Positions 28,075 through 39,834 of a DNA stretch of 64,000 nucleotides are shown piece after piece. The translations under genes were made by a program, and so were the position numbers. A model generated the notes under the pieces. It saw nothing but the letters and a program-made list of their open reading frames with translations, was not told where the DNA came from and made no database searches. The stretch is from Aptenodytes patagonicus (Eukaryota > Chordata > Aves > Sphenisciformes > Spheniscidae): positions 20,863,964 to 20,927,963 of the forward strand of contig NC_134958.1 of the NCBI RefSeq assembly GCF_965638725.1, written 5' to 3'. Numbering within the stretch: the stretch's first letter is position 1; every line of letters starts with the position of its first letter.

Positions 28075-28190
28075 GAATTCTCAGACTGGGAGTCAGGACA
28101 CCTATTGTAGGACTGACTCAGGTCTGCAGCGTGATTTTGGGCACACTGCCTCAATCCCATCAGCTTTCATTTCCCCTCTGACCTTGGGTA
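28075..28190 (+). repeat. MIR-like SINE relic
   Basis: 'gactgggagtcaggacacct' followed by 'gactcaggtctgc.gcgtgattttgggca' and 'tttcatttcccctctgac' tracks the 5' two-thirds of the MIR consensus in the + orientation. Confidence 0.6.
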
Positions 28191-28670
28191 TATCTTGTCT
28201 ATTTAGGATGCAGATGTATTATAAGTCAGATTCCCTTTGATGAAGTGCTTGTGCTATGCAGTCATGATCTCTGCTTCTGAAATGAACTTTCATTAAATCT
28301 TCCTTGGTAAGGGGCTTCTCTGAGAATTCTTCTAATTTAGGAGCCATTTAAGACAAGCAGATCTTTTCTGTTTTTTTTTTTTTTTTTAAGTGTCAGTGAT
28401 TTTTGATTGGAGCTGAATTTTCAATGCAATCAGAGAAATATTTTAATTTGCTTTGCACTGTTGTCATCTTCTCATGGTGCATTAGCATTGCTGGAGTAAC
28501 TAATCTTCAAACAAGTTCCCCAGCCAGGAGCTCTGAACACTCCCCTAGCCCCTGCTATGAGGATGTTAGTATCAGGTAGTCCCTGTGCTTTACAGGGACT
28601 GTGGATCTGAGCTTCTGAGCTTGTGAAGTGCTGAGTTACCCCAACCTGATTCTTAAGTCAGGCAGTAGCT

Positions 28671-28802
28671 GGGTGGTGGGTTTTTGGTTGTGGGTTTTTT
28701 TTTTTTTTGTTGTTGTTGTTATGGATTTTGTTTCGGGTTTGGTGGGGGGTTTTTGGGTTTTTTGTTTGGTTTTTTTTCCCTCTCTGGGGTTTTTAGAGTT
28801 TT
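28671..28802. repeat. G/T-rich low-complexity tract
   Basis: About 130 bp of mixed poly-T and GGGTTTTTGG-type repeats on the + strand. It contains many GGTTTTT strings that imitate RSS nonamers, but none is followed by a CACTGTG heptamer at 12 or 23 bp. The open frame through it is a composition artefact. Confidence 0.8.
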
Positions 28803-31800
28803 TAGAGTTACTGTTACCCAATGAAATCCTAAAGGGATAGTGAAAAAGATGACATTATCAGCCATGGCAGAAAGACGTGCTGTACTGCGTTTGGTAAGGG
28901 GCTGTCAGAGGGGAAGAGGACTTGCTAACATGAACAGTGGAAGAAGAAGCAAACAGAGGGTGCACTCTCCATTCTTAAAACTAGGTCAGTTCTCATTAGG
29001 CAGCATTTTCATATGGCACATAACAGATAAATCCCAGAGTGCAGTGCTTCTTTTCTGAATATAAATGGACTTGTGTTAGTTCTGTGGATGTGAGAACCCG
29101 CATTGGACTGTATTCTTATATTAGCACTAATATTTGCCCAGCTCCTGCAAAATGCTCCTTGGTGAAGTTTATGACTTGCCTTCAATTGACTGTCTCAAGC
29201 ACTGCAATCCTGATTAGGTTCTGCAACAAGCATGTGCAAATTATGCTGTGAGTGTTTCAAATAGCATTTTCATGCTTATAGCTCTTGGCTGCTAATCAAA
29301 GTGCAGAAATGCTCTAACATTTAAATAGCTTTAGCAAACTTCACCAGAATTACTTGCTAAGAGCAAATTGCAACATTAAAGCTTCATTTCACTGGAGCTG
29401 CAGGCTTTCAAATGCCCACTCAGCTTTGACATGAACCCTTCAGATCTGAAGTTGCACCTGCTCCTAAGATACAGACTTTTCATCATGTGCTAGTTTTGTT
29501 GATGTAGGCTGCTTGAGAGTAACCCCCTGGAGTGATCCTGAGGAGTAAAATGTCAGTAAGGCTGGGATCCTTATGCTTTTAAGCCAGTAGCAATAGAGCT
29601 AACATTTAATGTGTTTCTCTTCCTGTGTACTTGTTTTGTTGTGTGTGTTTGTTTTTTTAAGCAGAGAAACCTACTTGCAAAAGTCCTGCTACTGTTTGTG
29701 CAGATCTCAATTTGTGCTTTACTGACTTGCAAACATCGGACCTGTGATTGTAGCCTCTCTAGGTTTACTGACTGTAAAATGGAGAGGGTTGTACCACATG
29801 GAAGAGCTTTCAGATGCTAGTGCTTCTACTATGTTTTAAAATGGCCAGTTGGAAAGAACTTTGGAAAAATAGTTTCCATTTTGTTGGACCAGTTTTGCCT
29901 TTAAGTGATAGCAGAAATCTGTATAGGAACTTGTTTGCCCTCTTCAGTCTTCTATTTATTTGCACATTCTATTTTTAAATGTAGATCTGTGAAGGCATTT
30001 AACAACTCAGTCATCCCATTCCATGTATAGATTAGCCTTGTTAATAAAGCTGTAACAAATATTCTAGAGCTTGGCAGAACAGTGAGAGTGTTGCTTGTGA
30101 AGGGGGATGCTGGGCATCCGAGTTCTGCCTGGTCCATTACCCTCTGGCTTCTCAAGAACGGTGTGGTGCTGGAGTGGGCACAATGAAATACCTTTCTCCC
30201 TCTCCTTGTTAGGCAGAATGGTTACTTAAAATCATTGTGCTCACCAAACAGATCGATACATTGGAAGTTAATTTACTGTCTCTGTTCTGCAGTGTCTATT
30301 ATGGAACATTGTGGCAGGTTTTCTTGTATGTTTTTCTGTAACCAATATAGAAATTATTTTTGTATTCTTTGTACCAGACTGCACCTTTTTGCATGTGCAC
30401 CTAATGATCCTTTTTCCTTTTCCCTTGCTTGTTGATAGCACCCTGACTTGAATTAGATCCCCATGATTTGCATGTGGATCTTGTGTAAGTGGAACTGAAT
30501 TTTTGAGTGTTTGCCCTGTGATAAGTAGTATGTGTGGCTTGTTCTGTGCTCATTTCACATGTGAAATGGAATTAAACTTTGCTTCTCCTGGTTCCTGCCA
30601 CAGTCACCAAAGGTCTCAGAGGCAGTGGTGATTCAGTCAAAGTAAGAAGGTGAGCAGAAGGGTGTCTACAAAAGGTATCATGGAGTGGGTAAGGTGTCTC
30701 CCAAGAAGCCACAGCCCCTTAGCCCAGTCCCTGGGAGACTCTTGGTGGAGTTCCATCACCTGTGGAAGAGAAATCTGGTTCAGAAAAGAGCTTTTAGGAA
30801 AAATGGTTGTCTTTGTCTCTCAGGACATTCACAAACACAGTAATACACTAGTAAAACATAGCCAATGTTTTCACAGTCTCTTTCCTCCCAGAGTTTCAGA
30901 GTATTTTGCAGACTGCTTTCAGTGAGCTTTGAATCCACATGATGGTGGTTCATGGTAATTATCTTTTCTATTTATTTATTTATTTAAACTAATGGTAAAA
31001 ATGAGGTCTAGATTCTGCTCCAGGAGGCTTTGCATCTCATCTCCTGGCACTTTTGATCACATGTGTTCACTTACTAAAGAGAGAGCGTGTTTTTGAAAAA
31101 AATTCCCACTTGCAGGTTCAAATATTTCCTTAATATCAAAATACTAATTAAAAAAATCAGAAACCAAATATATAGGCTTAACAAAATTTCCAGTTCCAAA
31201 ATAGACTGCAGCTCTACAGCAGCTTCTTACAGACCTGCACAGAAAAGACTGCAAATAATTGAGTAGTAAATATATCTGGATTAGCTACTAGCATTAATAA
31301 TATCTGTCCATAGTTAACAACTAGTTTCAATATATAGTAATTCAGTAATAGTTTGACAGCATGAATTACGGTGCTGTGATTCATACTAGCTTTTCTGTTG
31401 GGGCCGTGGTTGAGAAGTAACTATGTACTAGCCATGAATTATTGTTCTGTCATTCATTCCTTGCAGTGTCCGACTGAATATTTTATATTGTTAAATTTAC
31501 AAAGGCACAAGGCCTCAAAACAGCCACCTGAAAATAAGTAGTTCATTAAGTAGGGGAACACAGAAGCAGAAAGGAGTCTTCTCTCAATAGCCCAAGGCTG
31601 AAAACATTTCAGCATATGAAGGAGTGTTCTTCACTGCGCTGTTTGTAATTGCAGCAGCACTTAGATGCCCCAGCTAAGAATCAGATGCCGCTGTGCTGGG
31701 CCTGTACTCACACGGGTAAAAAACTCATTCTTCAGCTTCTTCCTTAGAACCATCAGCCTTTTGCTCACAGAGTTTGTGATGCTGCCTCAGGGCTCACCTC

Positions 31801-34775
31801 CCGCCAGGTTCTCAGGCACAGGGAAGGGAGAAGCACAAAAGCCCAGGCAGGTCCACATTGAGGAAGTTGTTGCTGCTGCTGTTGTTGTTACATTTGATTT
31901 GTCAAGCGCCAGCAGACTTCTTGACGCTGTGCCAGAGGGAGGTGGATGTTTCCTGTTCTCTTGAGTTTAAAATCTAAGTGCCACCTCTGTGAGCTGTACA
32001 GCCTTTTACTGATCAACTGATGCTTTCAGTTGTTTTTTGAAGTCGCACTAACAGCAAATACTACTGCAGAATCTGATCCTTGCTAAGCAACCAGATGCTA
32101 ATGCACTGGAAGGCTCTGAGGAAAAGTTAATTTATGGGCATGATATTAGCTTGCTTTTTCATTCGGGGCGGATGTGAAAGTATTTTCTTGCAATGTATTT
32201 GTCATGGTGGATTTGAAGGAAGAGAGAGTAATGCTGGATTTGAGTTAAGAGGTGAGACCCGGTGCATGGAGTGTGGAAGGAAATGAATGATAAGAGGGCG
32301 ACTTTTTAAGAAAGCTGGAGGGGAAAGGCTGGTCAGAGCAGGTGCTGAGAGGAGACGCTTTTGCAGAAGAAAGTGGGTAATAATTAAGAAATGACCTATA
32401 GGCCAGCTCACAAAATAAAGCGAAGTATGGAAAGTTAGAATTGTTAATGGAGGGAGCTTCTTGGTGCCTTTGAAAAAGATCTTGCTTCATGAGTATCGGA
32501 TTCCTTTCAGAAAGAACAATTCTGTTGCCACCTAAAAGCCTCATTTGTGTCCTCAGTCTGCATTTGCTATGGTGCCATCGGAAGCCATGGCTAATCCGCC
32601 TGCTTGGCTCTTCACTGTCTCCCCAAAAGACAAGCTCTGCAGTAGCAGTTCGCTTGCATTAGTATTTGCCTACAATATGCTTCCTTTTGGCTCTGGGGCA
32701 TTCCCAACAGCATTGTAAATAATATATCAGGACTGTCCATCTTAATCATAGCAGATAGAGCGGAAAGATGTTTGAGGAAACTGTAAACTTGCATTTCTTT
32801 CTCTGTCTGGATCTTTCCAAATCCTTCTGAGACCCACATGTATGTTTATTTTTCTATGTGTATGTAGTCATTAAAGCGGGGTATCACATTCACCGGTATT
32901 TTTGGATACGAGGAATGCAGTTGCTTATGTTTCAGCCTTCTTAGGAAAGGTCTAATCTGATTCCACCCACCTACTGTTACTGTGTTGATTCCTGTGCAGT
33001 TCTGTAAGGTGAAAGCAGAGTAAGCAAAGGATGGATTTAAATCACAGAACTGTAAGGGTCTTTCCTGGGCTTTTAAGAGCTCAGGAAGAGATTTTCTCCA
33101 GTGTAACTCAACTGAACTTTACATATTATGTTAGCAAATAATTTACTCCTTTGTGACTCCAGTACTTGGAAATCACATCCTAGGGTCCTGCTCCAGTACA
33201 TACTGATCTCCAGTTATTCCAGGGAGAACATTTTTTGCATGCAGAAAGCTTATCTAGACTAAGCTTATTCAAAAAAAAAAAACCCCAAACCACAAAAATT
33301 TGCCCCAGACCTTTTTTCTTCTGTGTTAATTGCAAAATTTTAACTTTTTGAATATGAAGCTCTGTCCCTTCATATTAGGATTTTTGGACCCCTTTCAAGT
33401 GCTCTATTACATGATGTACTTTCTTCATCTGAACTTTCAATTTATACTGTAATGTAAAATATTAGTATTAGTAACACCATTAATTAATCTGTTAGTTTTC
33501 CTAGTGAAGTTCTCAATTTCTCTATAACTGGGAATTTCTTGGAGGGAAGCTTCATACTGGTGCTATGAGAAAGGGAAAATTACTAAAGAAAACATACACA
33601 TACACACATGCATGTGCATATATATAAAAATATGTTTATGTATAAAATGACTGGAGAAACTGATCTATATAAAAGATTCTTCTAGGGAATATCCCATGTG
33701 TAGTTGGTACTTTCTGGTATATTTGCATGCTACAATAGAATTCTGTTAAAAAAAAAATATAGGGAAGCATCAGTTAATTTTGGCTGGGGGGAGTTGATAC
33801 CTATTAAATATGCTGAATGTTTTAGAAAAATGTTTATTAAAAATGTTTTCCATTTAAGACCAACTGATTTCCTCAGCAAATATTACAGTTTTTAAGACAT
33901 CTCCTCCTGAGAATTCAGTAAGAGAATAGCTAAGGAATTATTTGGTTCATTCCCTGTATAATTCTCATTGGAGGAAGCCAAGATCCACAAGAGGATGGAA
34001 TATATAGCCAGTTCTGTGCTTTTGTAAGATTAAGAAGAAAAAGAAGTACAATTGTTTGCATAAGTATATTAACCGCTTTTTGTGTGCAATACAAATATAA
34101 CCACTCCCCCCTCCCCCCACCCCCAGTACAAAGATGCCCTAAGGATGTACAAAAGATCTGTTTCTTTTGGAAGGGACAGCCAGAGAGAAGACAGAATAAA
34201 TGGTGTGTTTGGAATGGCACTAAACTCCTCTGTTAGACACCCCAGTGTTGTTCTTTAGGATGGCTCAGCATTATGCAGTGAGATGGTATCATGACTTGGA
34301 AACATCTCCAGAGCTCCCATAACACTATTCACTTGTTGAGAGAGGTTTATATGGCTGGGTCAAGTGCAACATAGAAATATTACAGAAACTTTCAAAGAAC
34401 GGAATTTGGAAAGAAACTCCTTGGAACTGAACATTTGTTAATGAAAGATTTAACCTCATCTTCCATTTTAGCAACATTATTTTGTATTTGCAAGTAATCC
34501 CACTCATCAGACAGCATTGTAGAGTGGAGTAACAAACTGTCTTCTCTCCCTATGTGCTACGGTTAATCCTTTTAGCCTCATCAGGTAAAGGGTTTTTGGG
34601 TAATAAAAAAAGGATCTTTTAATATATTTCATGTTACAAGCATATAAGGCTACCCTTGAAGTAAAGGTTCTTCTTAGTATCTAAATTCGTATGAATTCAA
34701 AATTAATATGATCATGTGTGTTGTATTCTTAAAAGTCCCCTTCCTCATTTCAAGGTCCCTCACTTAAAGGAATCC
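28803..34775. other. non-coding stretch upstream of TRDC, no J segment found
   Basis: This 6-kb stretch is where delta J segments would most naturally lie. I looked for a nonamer-12-heptamer signal followed by a Phe-Gly-X-Gly core and a GT donor, and found none. The closest core is at 33779-33808 (Phe-Gly-Trp-Gly), which lacks a heptamer, a nonamer and a donor. No V-like Tyr-Tyr-Cys ending with a CACAGTG signal was seen. No other exon is supportable. Confidence 0.55.

Positions 34776-34823
<48 letters not shown>
34776..34823. repeat. compound microsatellite (TA)n(CA)n(TA)n
   Basis: A block of TA dinucleotides, then CA dinucleotides, then TA again. It lies about 240 bp before the first TRDC exon and is likely polymorphic in length. 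Confidence 0.95.
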
Positions 34824-35066
34824 GAGTTCTGATAAAAACAAGCTTAGGAGCCCAAGGGATTAGAAGCTCCAATGAAAATCCCACCCTTATACTCCCTTTC
34901 TGTCTTTGATCTGCTCTTTGGGAAACAGGAGGAAGATATAAACACAGAAAGGCACTCAGCTGTCAGGGGGCAGACGTGGCTGGACTATATCTCAACTGTA
35001 GATGATTTAGCTCTCAGAAAAGTATGCAGAAAATAAAGTCATCACAAAATGATGCTTCTTTTTCAG

Positions 35067-35351
35067 AGAGTCAAGAAGAATCTGCCCCAGAAGTCATTGT
35101 GCTTAAATCAAAGGAACCCAAACAATATGACAAGAAACTGAACATGGCTTGTTTGGCAAGGACTTTCTACCCTAAGAACATCAGCCTTGATGTGCCCAGG
35201 AGTGAGATTGTATATGATCTGAAGGCACCTCTTGTCACATCTGAGGGGATGTATAGTACCATGAAGGTAGTTGGAGTGGAACCAGATGCAGAGGTGACCT
35301 GCAAGGCTACGCATAAGCGGAACAAGACTACAGACAGCATAGTTCTGCCAG
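35067..35351 (+). CDS. TRDC: TRDC exon 1, Ig constant domain
   Basis: The acceptor is 'gatgcttctttttcag' ending at 35066 and the donor is CAG/GTACCG with GT at 35352-35353. The exon is 285 nt and keeps phase 1 at both ends, the rule for antigen-receptor constant exons. The open frame continues past both splice sites, so the borders rest on the splice signals and on alignment with known Cdelta. It holds the intradomain cysteines Cys29 and Cys79 and two N-glycosylation sequons. Confidence 0.93.
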
Positions 35352-36682
35352 GTACCGTGTTGTGGTCCAAACACAACAGGATTCTAGGAGATGCATCTTC
35401 CAAAATGTTTTCTTGCCCTTTGAGAACCTAGCAGGAACAAGTAAGTACAGTCAGAAAGATATTTACGTGCTTAGTTAGGTGAAGAAGAGATATTCAAAGC
35501 ACCTAGCATACATGACCTTAATTCAACTATTTAAGCACATAGAGTTTTCTTCCCAAAAAAGAAAAAACCAAACAAACAAAAACCCTACCCCCCAAAAAAA
35601 AAGACCTCTAATATTTGGAAGTCTAGCTTTATCTAAGGCAAAATAGTTTAAGGGACATGAGTATACATGCCTGCTAGAAGAAAGTTTGAAATAACTTTTA
35701 TGAAAACACAAAATAAAAAAAGGACGTGATATTTTTTTTTTTTCCCCAAAAATCTTTTGGTTATTTTTTGATCACTTTTTAAATTGTTCTGTTCCTATTG
35801 TAAAGTTCATTTCAAAAGGGAGAGAAAATAAAACTCAACAATCCTGGGTTTTTTTTCTGCAATCACATGTAGAAAGCTAATTTTTCTCTTCAAGTTAATC
35901 TCGGAATTAATGACCTCCATCTGATTCTCCAATACTGCTTATCTACTGCTGGGAAAAGAGTTATAGGTATGTTTTGTGTAACTTTTGTTTTATATAGTTT
36001 AGATACAATTTATAGTGTCTCTCAATCATTCAACAGAAGAGAAAACTGAAGAATTTGAAACAGTTAATGCTTGCAACATTACAGATGCCTCTACAAAAGG
36101 TTAGTTGCCTAAAGGAACAATAGAGTATGATTACTTTATTGGGGATTCCGTAAGAATGCATGAAAATGCAGTCTTTGGTACAGAAATGTCTGAATTGTAG
36201 ATACTTATTAAGCAATAAGCTGCACTTTTTGTGGTCTCAATACCAAAAAATGAAAAATTGCTTTCTCTGGTGCAGAAACGTCAGAATTGGAAATACTTGT
36301 TGAGAAATAACCTGCTGTTTCAGGTTAACAGACTAAATAGCCGACAAATTTCCATGGGATAAAACAGCAATGGGAAATAAATTTTTCACTGGGCAGACAT
36401 CTCCTCTCTTCCCTGCACTTGATACATTCCTCTGTCATCTTTTCCTTTGTTCCTGCTTCCCTCATCCACCTAGCATGTGTGGATTTTCCTTCTTTTTTTT
36501 TTGAGGGGGGTGGGTGGGGATAATATCAAGACCACAATCTCTTCTCTCTTCTCCTTTTTAAAGCAGATGTCAAAATGGAGAAAGTGAATATGCTGTTCAT
36601 GGCTGTTTTGGGTTTGAGAATCCTGCTGGCAAAAAGCATCGCCTTCAATATAATCGTGAGTATCAAGCTGTTTCTCTTCTGA
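35067..36682 (+). CDS. TRDC: T-cell receptor delta constant region (three exons)
   Basis: TRDC encodes the constant part of the TCR delta chain, which pairs with the gamma chain and CD3 at the T-cell surface. Joining 35067-35351, 36037-36099 and 36567-36682 gives an unbroken frame of 154 residues, close to the mammalian length. It is entered in phase 1 from a spliced J segment, so there is no start codon. An Ig-C1 domain (residues 1-95) has the paired Cys29 and Cys79 and a 'TFYPKN' stretch typical of Cdelta ('EFYPKD' in mammals). The connecting peptide has Cys108. The membrane segment (about 125-148) has Arg134 and Lys139, and its 'VLGLR.L.AK' pattern matches mammalian TRDC closely. N-glycosylation sequons lie at Asn38, Asn86 and Asn109. 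The ending 'KLFLF' gives the very short cytoplasmic tail expected. TRAC and TRBC are excluded by these signatures. No rearranging segments are visible nearby. Confidence 0.95.
36037..36099 (+). CDS. TRDC: TRDC exon 2, connecting peptide
   Basis: A 63-nt exon, too short to show up as an open frame. The acceptor 'ctcaatcattcaacag' ends at 36036 and the donor is AAAAG/GTTAG at 36100. It is phase 1 at both ends. The acidic 21-residue peptide holds a single Cys108, probably the interchain disulphide to the gamma chain, directly followed by an Asn-Ile-Thr sequon. Confidence 0.85.
36567..36682 (+). CDS. TRDC: TRDC exon 3, transmembrane segment and stop
   Basis: The acceptor is 'ctcctttttaaagcag', ending at 36566. 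The exon encodes a short linker and the membrane helix with Arg134 and Lys139 five residues apart. It ends with 'KLFLF' and TGA at 36680-36682. Directly after the stop is GAG/GTAGGA, a good donor. In mammals TRDC also splices to an untranslated fourth exon. Confidence 0.93.
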
Positions 36683-37151
36683 GGTAGGAAACACGTCATT
36701 CAGTCCCTGGGAACAGAGAAGGCAAGTACAAGGAGTGACCGGTTGCCTTTGCATCCTTCTGTAACCCCACAAGGAGTGACATCAGTTCAGCTGTTCCTGT
36801 TTCCACTGGATAAGTTAATGTAACCCCCAAATTGCACCTCATCCCCAAACTGCCTTTGCATCGGGCTAGTCCAGAGCATCTCAGGTTTTATCAGAAATCT
36901 TCTGCTGGTTGTTTCAAGTGGCAGAGCACAAAGTCTGGATGAATGTCCAGATCAGCAAGAACTATAAAGGGAGAATCCCAAAAGCCAACAAATGTGAAAA
37001 GGGGGATGAAAAAAGGAGGGGGGAGAATTCTGAAGATCAGGTAGCCAAAATGACAAAAAAAAAAATTGTCCAATACATTCCAGATTAAGAGAAACTCAGC
37101 ACCACTGTATTAAATGTGAATAAGAAATTAAAACAAACATTGCTCTTTCAG

Positions 37152-37270
37152 GTACTGGGTAAGTGAGCCAGCAATGGGCAGACGAAGAGCAGGAAAGAAC
37201 ACACAGCAGCATAATTTAAACACCACGGGTCAGCTTTGCTACCAATAAACATCTAAAGAATCAACAAACC
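37152..37270 (+). other. TRDC: candidate TRDC 3' untranslated exon with poly(A) signal
   Basis: An acceptor 'gctctttcag' ends at 37151, and AATAAA lies at 37244-37249. Together with the donor just after the TRDC stop this would make a short untranslated last exon, as in mammalian TRDC. An alternative is the acceptor 'cttttctgcttag' ending at 37622 with AATAAA at 37843-37848 and a GT-rich stretch after it. Unspliced read-through to 37244 is also possible. Confidence 0.35.
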
Positions 37271-37842
37271 CCCCAGTTCCTGTAGATCTATGAGTCCCTT
37301 TACTTCATCAAGGTGCTCTTTAGTTAACACCATCTGGAAGCCTTCTTAGACAGCTAATACTGCTGAATTCTTGTCTAGCTTAGTTTCATTAATTGTTAGA
37401 ATAATTTTTGTTATTTCTGATTTCCATAAGAAATTTCCCTCATCCCTCTGCTAAGCAGGAATAGTTAGCTCTCTTACTCCTGTATTGCATTGCACTGAAG
37501 CATCCAAATTGTTTAGATAGTTTTGAAAACTTTAAATTTAACTTTATACTTATTATGCTTTAAAAATACCACCTCTGGTCATATTACATTATTGTCTACA
37601 GAAGTAATGCTTTTCTGCTTAGGGATTCCAGGCACAGAAGAAGCATTGTATAGTTTTAATTTTTAGAAGCTTTTATTAGTGGCAATTTTCTAGTGCAGGT
37701 AACTAGATCTCCACTGGACCTGAAGGAATTCACTTCAGACAGGTATACAGTAGTATTTTCATTTCCATCTATTCTTTAGAACATCTTTCTCTTTTGTTAA
37801 GTATATGGTACCTGCATTTTAGGTTTCCTTAATAGACACAAA

Positions 37843-37848
37843 AATAAA
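37843..37848 (+). terminator. candidate poly(A) signal downstream of TRDC
   Basis: Canonical AATAAA followed within 30 bp by a T/GT-rich segment ('tgcttggtttg'). It fits an alternative last exon starting at 37623. Confidence 0.35.
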
Positions 37849-37859
37849 GTTTTATTATG

Positions 37860-39834
37860 CTTGGTTTGCACTGCGCTCTTTCTTCTGAAATTTGAGTGGA
37901 AGTTGTTGAAATTCCACTGTCCTATCCAGTGACCACTGAGAACTAAAAAACCACCTATTATAGCCTAGATTTCCTTTTTATTAAATTTGTCTTTCTTGGG
38001 GTTTCCACAGGGAAAGAGAGAGACTCCTTGGCACATTTAAGAGACTCCAGGAGGGCTATGAATTCTGGCCCTATTGGGTTTAAAGGAATTTTAACTATTC
38101 ATGCCCCTTTCAAATTGCTCAGGCTCGAAATTGTGGATCATAACAAAAAGAGATGGGTCTAAAGAGAAAACAGTTAAGACAAGGGGCAATATGAGCATTA
38201 ATGTACAGACTTCAGAAGGTGAGAGAACAGGCTGCTGATTTTCCACTCACTAATACTAGGAAGGGGCCAAAAGGAAACACTGTGGGGTGTTTTGATAGAT
38301 AACCTAGCCGTTTGGTCGGTAGTCAAAAATCCCAACACTGACTTTTGTCTCACAAGCTGCAAGCTGCTGCCTGCTTGAAACAGGATGCTGTGGTTAAAAC
38401 ACATGACTAAATCACGCTATGCAAGACAAATTCCCCCTTGCTTTTAAAAACATGTTAACCACTTCCTGGGGGGCAGGGCCCACAACGTTCTTCAGACGCT
38501 GAATGAACTACTGCTGGCTCCAAAATGGCCCCCAGAAGGGTGCATGGCAAAATGTATTTAACTAACCTTGACAAGTTTAGTTGTTCAAACCCTCACTCCT
38601 GCCCAGAAGATGTGACATTTCTACAGTGAAACCACTGTCTCTAGGTCCTGCGGCTCTGTGGTTGGGTCCCAGGAGCACACACTTAGTGTGGAAAACCATG
38701 GTGGTCATGTTTTTGTTTCCTAGGCATCCCAAGGGCCAGATGGACATGTGGAGCCAGCTAGACCATAAATGTTCCTTGAAACAGCCTCCTTCCTGTCCCA
38801 GTTAAGCATGCCATACTCCACTTGTGCAGTCTTAGTGATTCAGCCACACAACCAGGCCAGGCTAGTCTGCTCTCACAAGCACCTAGCTTCTACTGTATTG
38901 CTTCCTTTCCATTCTGGCTGCTGACCCTGAGTTAATTTCCCTGTAGGTGGGGCCCAGCACTCTGGTCCCCTTCCATCCCCAAGCATGGTGCTGCCCCCAG
39001 CAGCTCTTTAACATCCTCCTGCAAGTGAGGTAGCCCCAGACCAAACTGGTCCATGTGACATAGAGCCTGCAGAAGCAGAGAAGCAGAGAGCTGCTCTGCA
39101 GCATCCCTTGGTTGTCACTAGAGCCCCAGGAACTCTGCAGCATGGTCTTTGCATGGTGCAGATGTTACGTATCTCATCTCATAGGCAGCTTCTCCTCATG
39201 ACTGTTTCTCATAAGGGCAAACACTGACCTTTTTTGCTTCTGTGGAGCAGGTGCACACTCAGAGGGTTGTGGGCTGAAAGATGCAGCTAAAAACATCTGC
39301 CCATAGGAGCTGCCTTTGAGTGGTAGGCAGGATTGCCAAACAGGAACTTCCTTCCAAGCTTCTCTGTGTTGGCATTGATTTGCTTTAACAGAAAACCTTG
39401 CCTTCTGAATACGGAACAAAGGACATGAGGTTTCAACGTATCACATATACCCACTCCTCCTCCTGTTAGTCCAACAGGAAAACAGTCTATAGGTGCAATG
39501 ATATGCCTGATGAGGAAACGTAATCAGCGAGTAGCAAAATTTATGCAGAGTATTACTAACCCTTGTCCCAGATGAAAAAGGTGCCTAGGCTGGAAATTCA
39601 GCTTGACCTTGGCACTGGCCTCCTTGCAAGACCTTCAGAAACTGGTGCATGCTATAGGTACCAAACATCAGAGCTCAGTTATAGCTGCCAACTTGTTTGC
39701 TTTCCTCTCAACCTCCACAGACCAGACATTTCTCAAGAGAACGGACGAACAGCAGAGCAGCTTCTGGGATGGGCCTGGGACTCTGGGGCTGACCTGTGCT
39801 TGTGGGGTGACCCTTGAGACCTGGGAGAAAAGAG
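37860..39834. other. non-coding stretch 3' of TRDC, no TRAJ seen
   Basis: In a classical TRA/TRD locus the first alpha J segments would be expected from about here. No nonamer-12-heptamer signal leading to a Phe-Gly-X-Gly frame was found. A CACTGTG at about 38278-38284 starts an open frame, but it has no nonamer and no J core. Confidence 0.5.

Larger units (their letters stand above)
7290..28670. other. long non-coding stretch with ancient repeat relics
   Basis: Roughly 21 kb without a supportable exon on either strand. The content seen is MIR-like relics (listed separately), a 21-bp minisatellite at 9918-9980, a short GATATGTA tandem at 9213-9240, and homopolymer runs such as T19 near 21005-21023. 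The frames at 17599-17835, 17908-18243, 19798-20189 and 23851-24105 have no recognisable domain and no convincing splice sites. An exact nonamer GGTTTTTGT at 7205-7213 has no heptamer. Confidence 0.55.

Noticed and set aside
28628..28840. Hydrophobic 70-codon frame, possible membrane protein
   Set aside because: It is produced by the G/T-rich low-complexity tract and has biased composition on both strands.
30820..30870. Tyr-Tyr-Cys on the minus strand, like the end of a V segment
   Set aside because: The preceding frame lacks the Asp-X-Ala pattern and no CACAGTG signal follows.
33779..33808. Phe-Gly-Trp-Gly frame 1.3 kb before TRDC, like a J segment
   Set aside because: It has no CACTGTG heptamer or nonamer before it and no GT donor after it, and the residue after the core is Glu instead of Thr.
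38278..38330. CACTGTG followed by an open frame 1.6 kb after TRDC, possible TRAJ
   Set aside because: No nonamer at 12 bp and a Trp-Ser in place of the Phe-Gly-X-Gly core.
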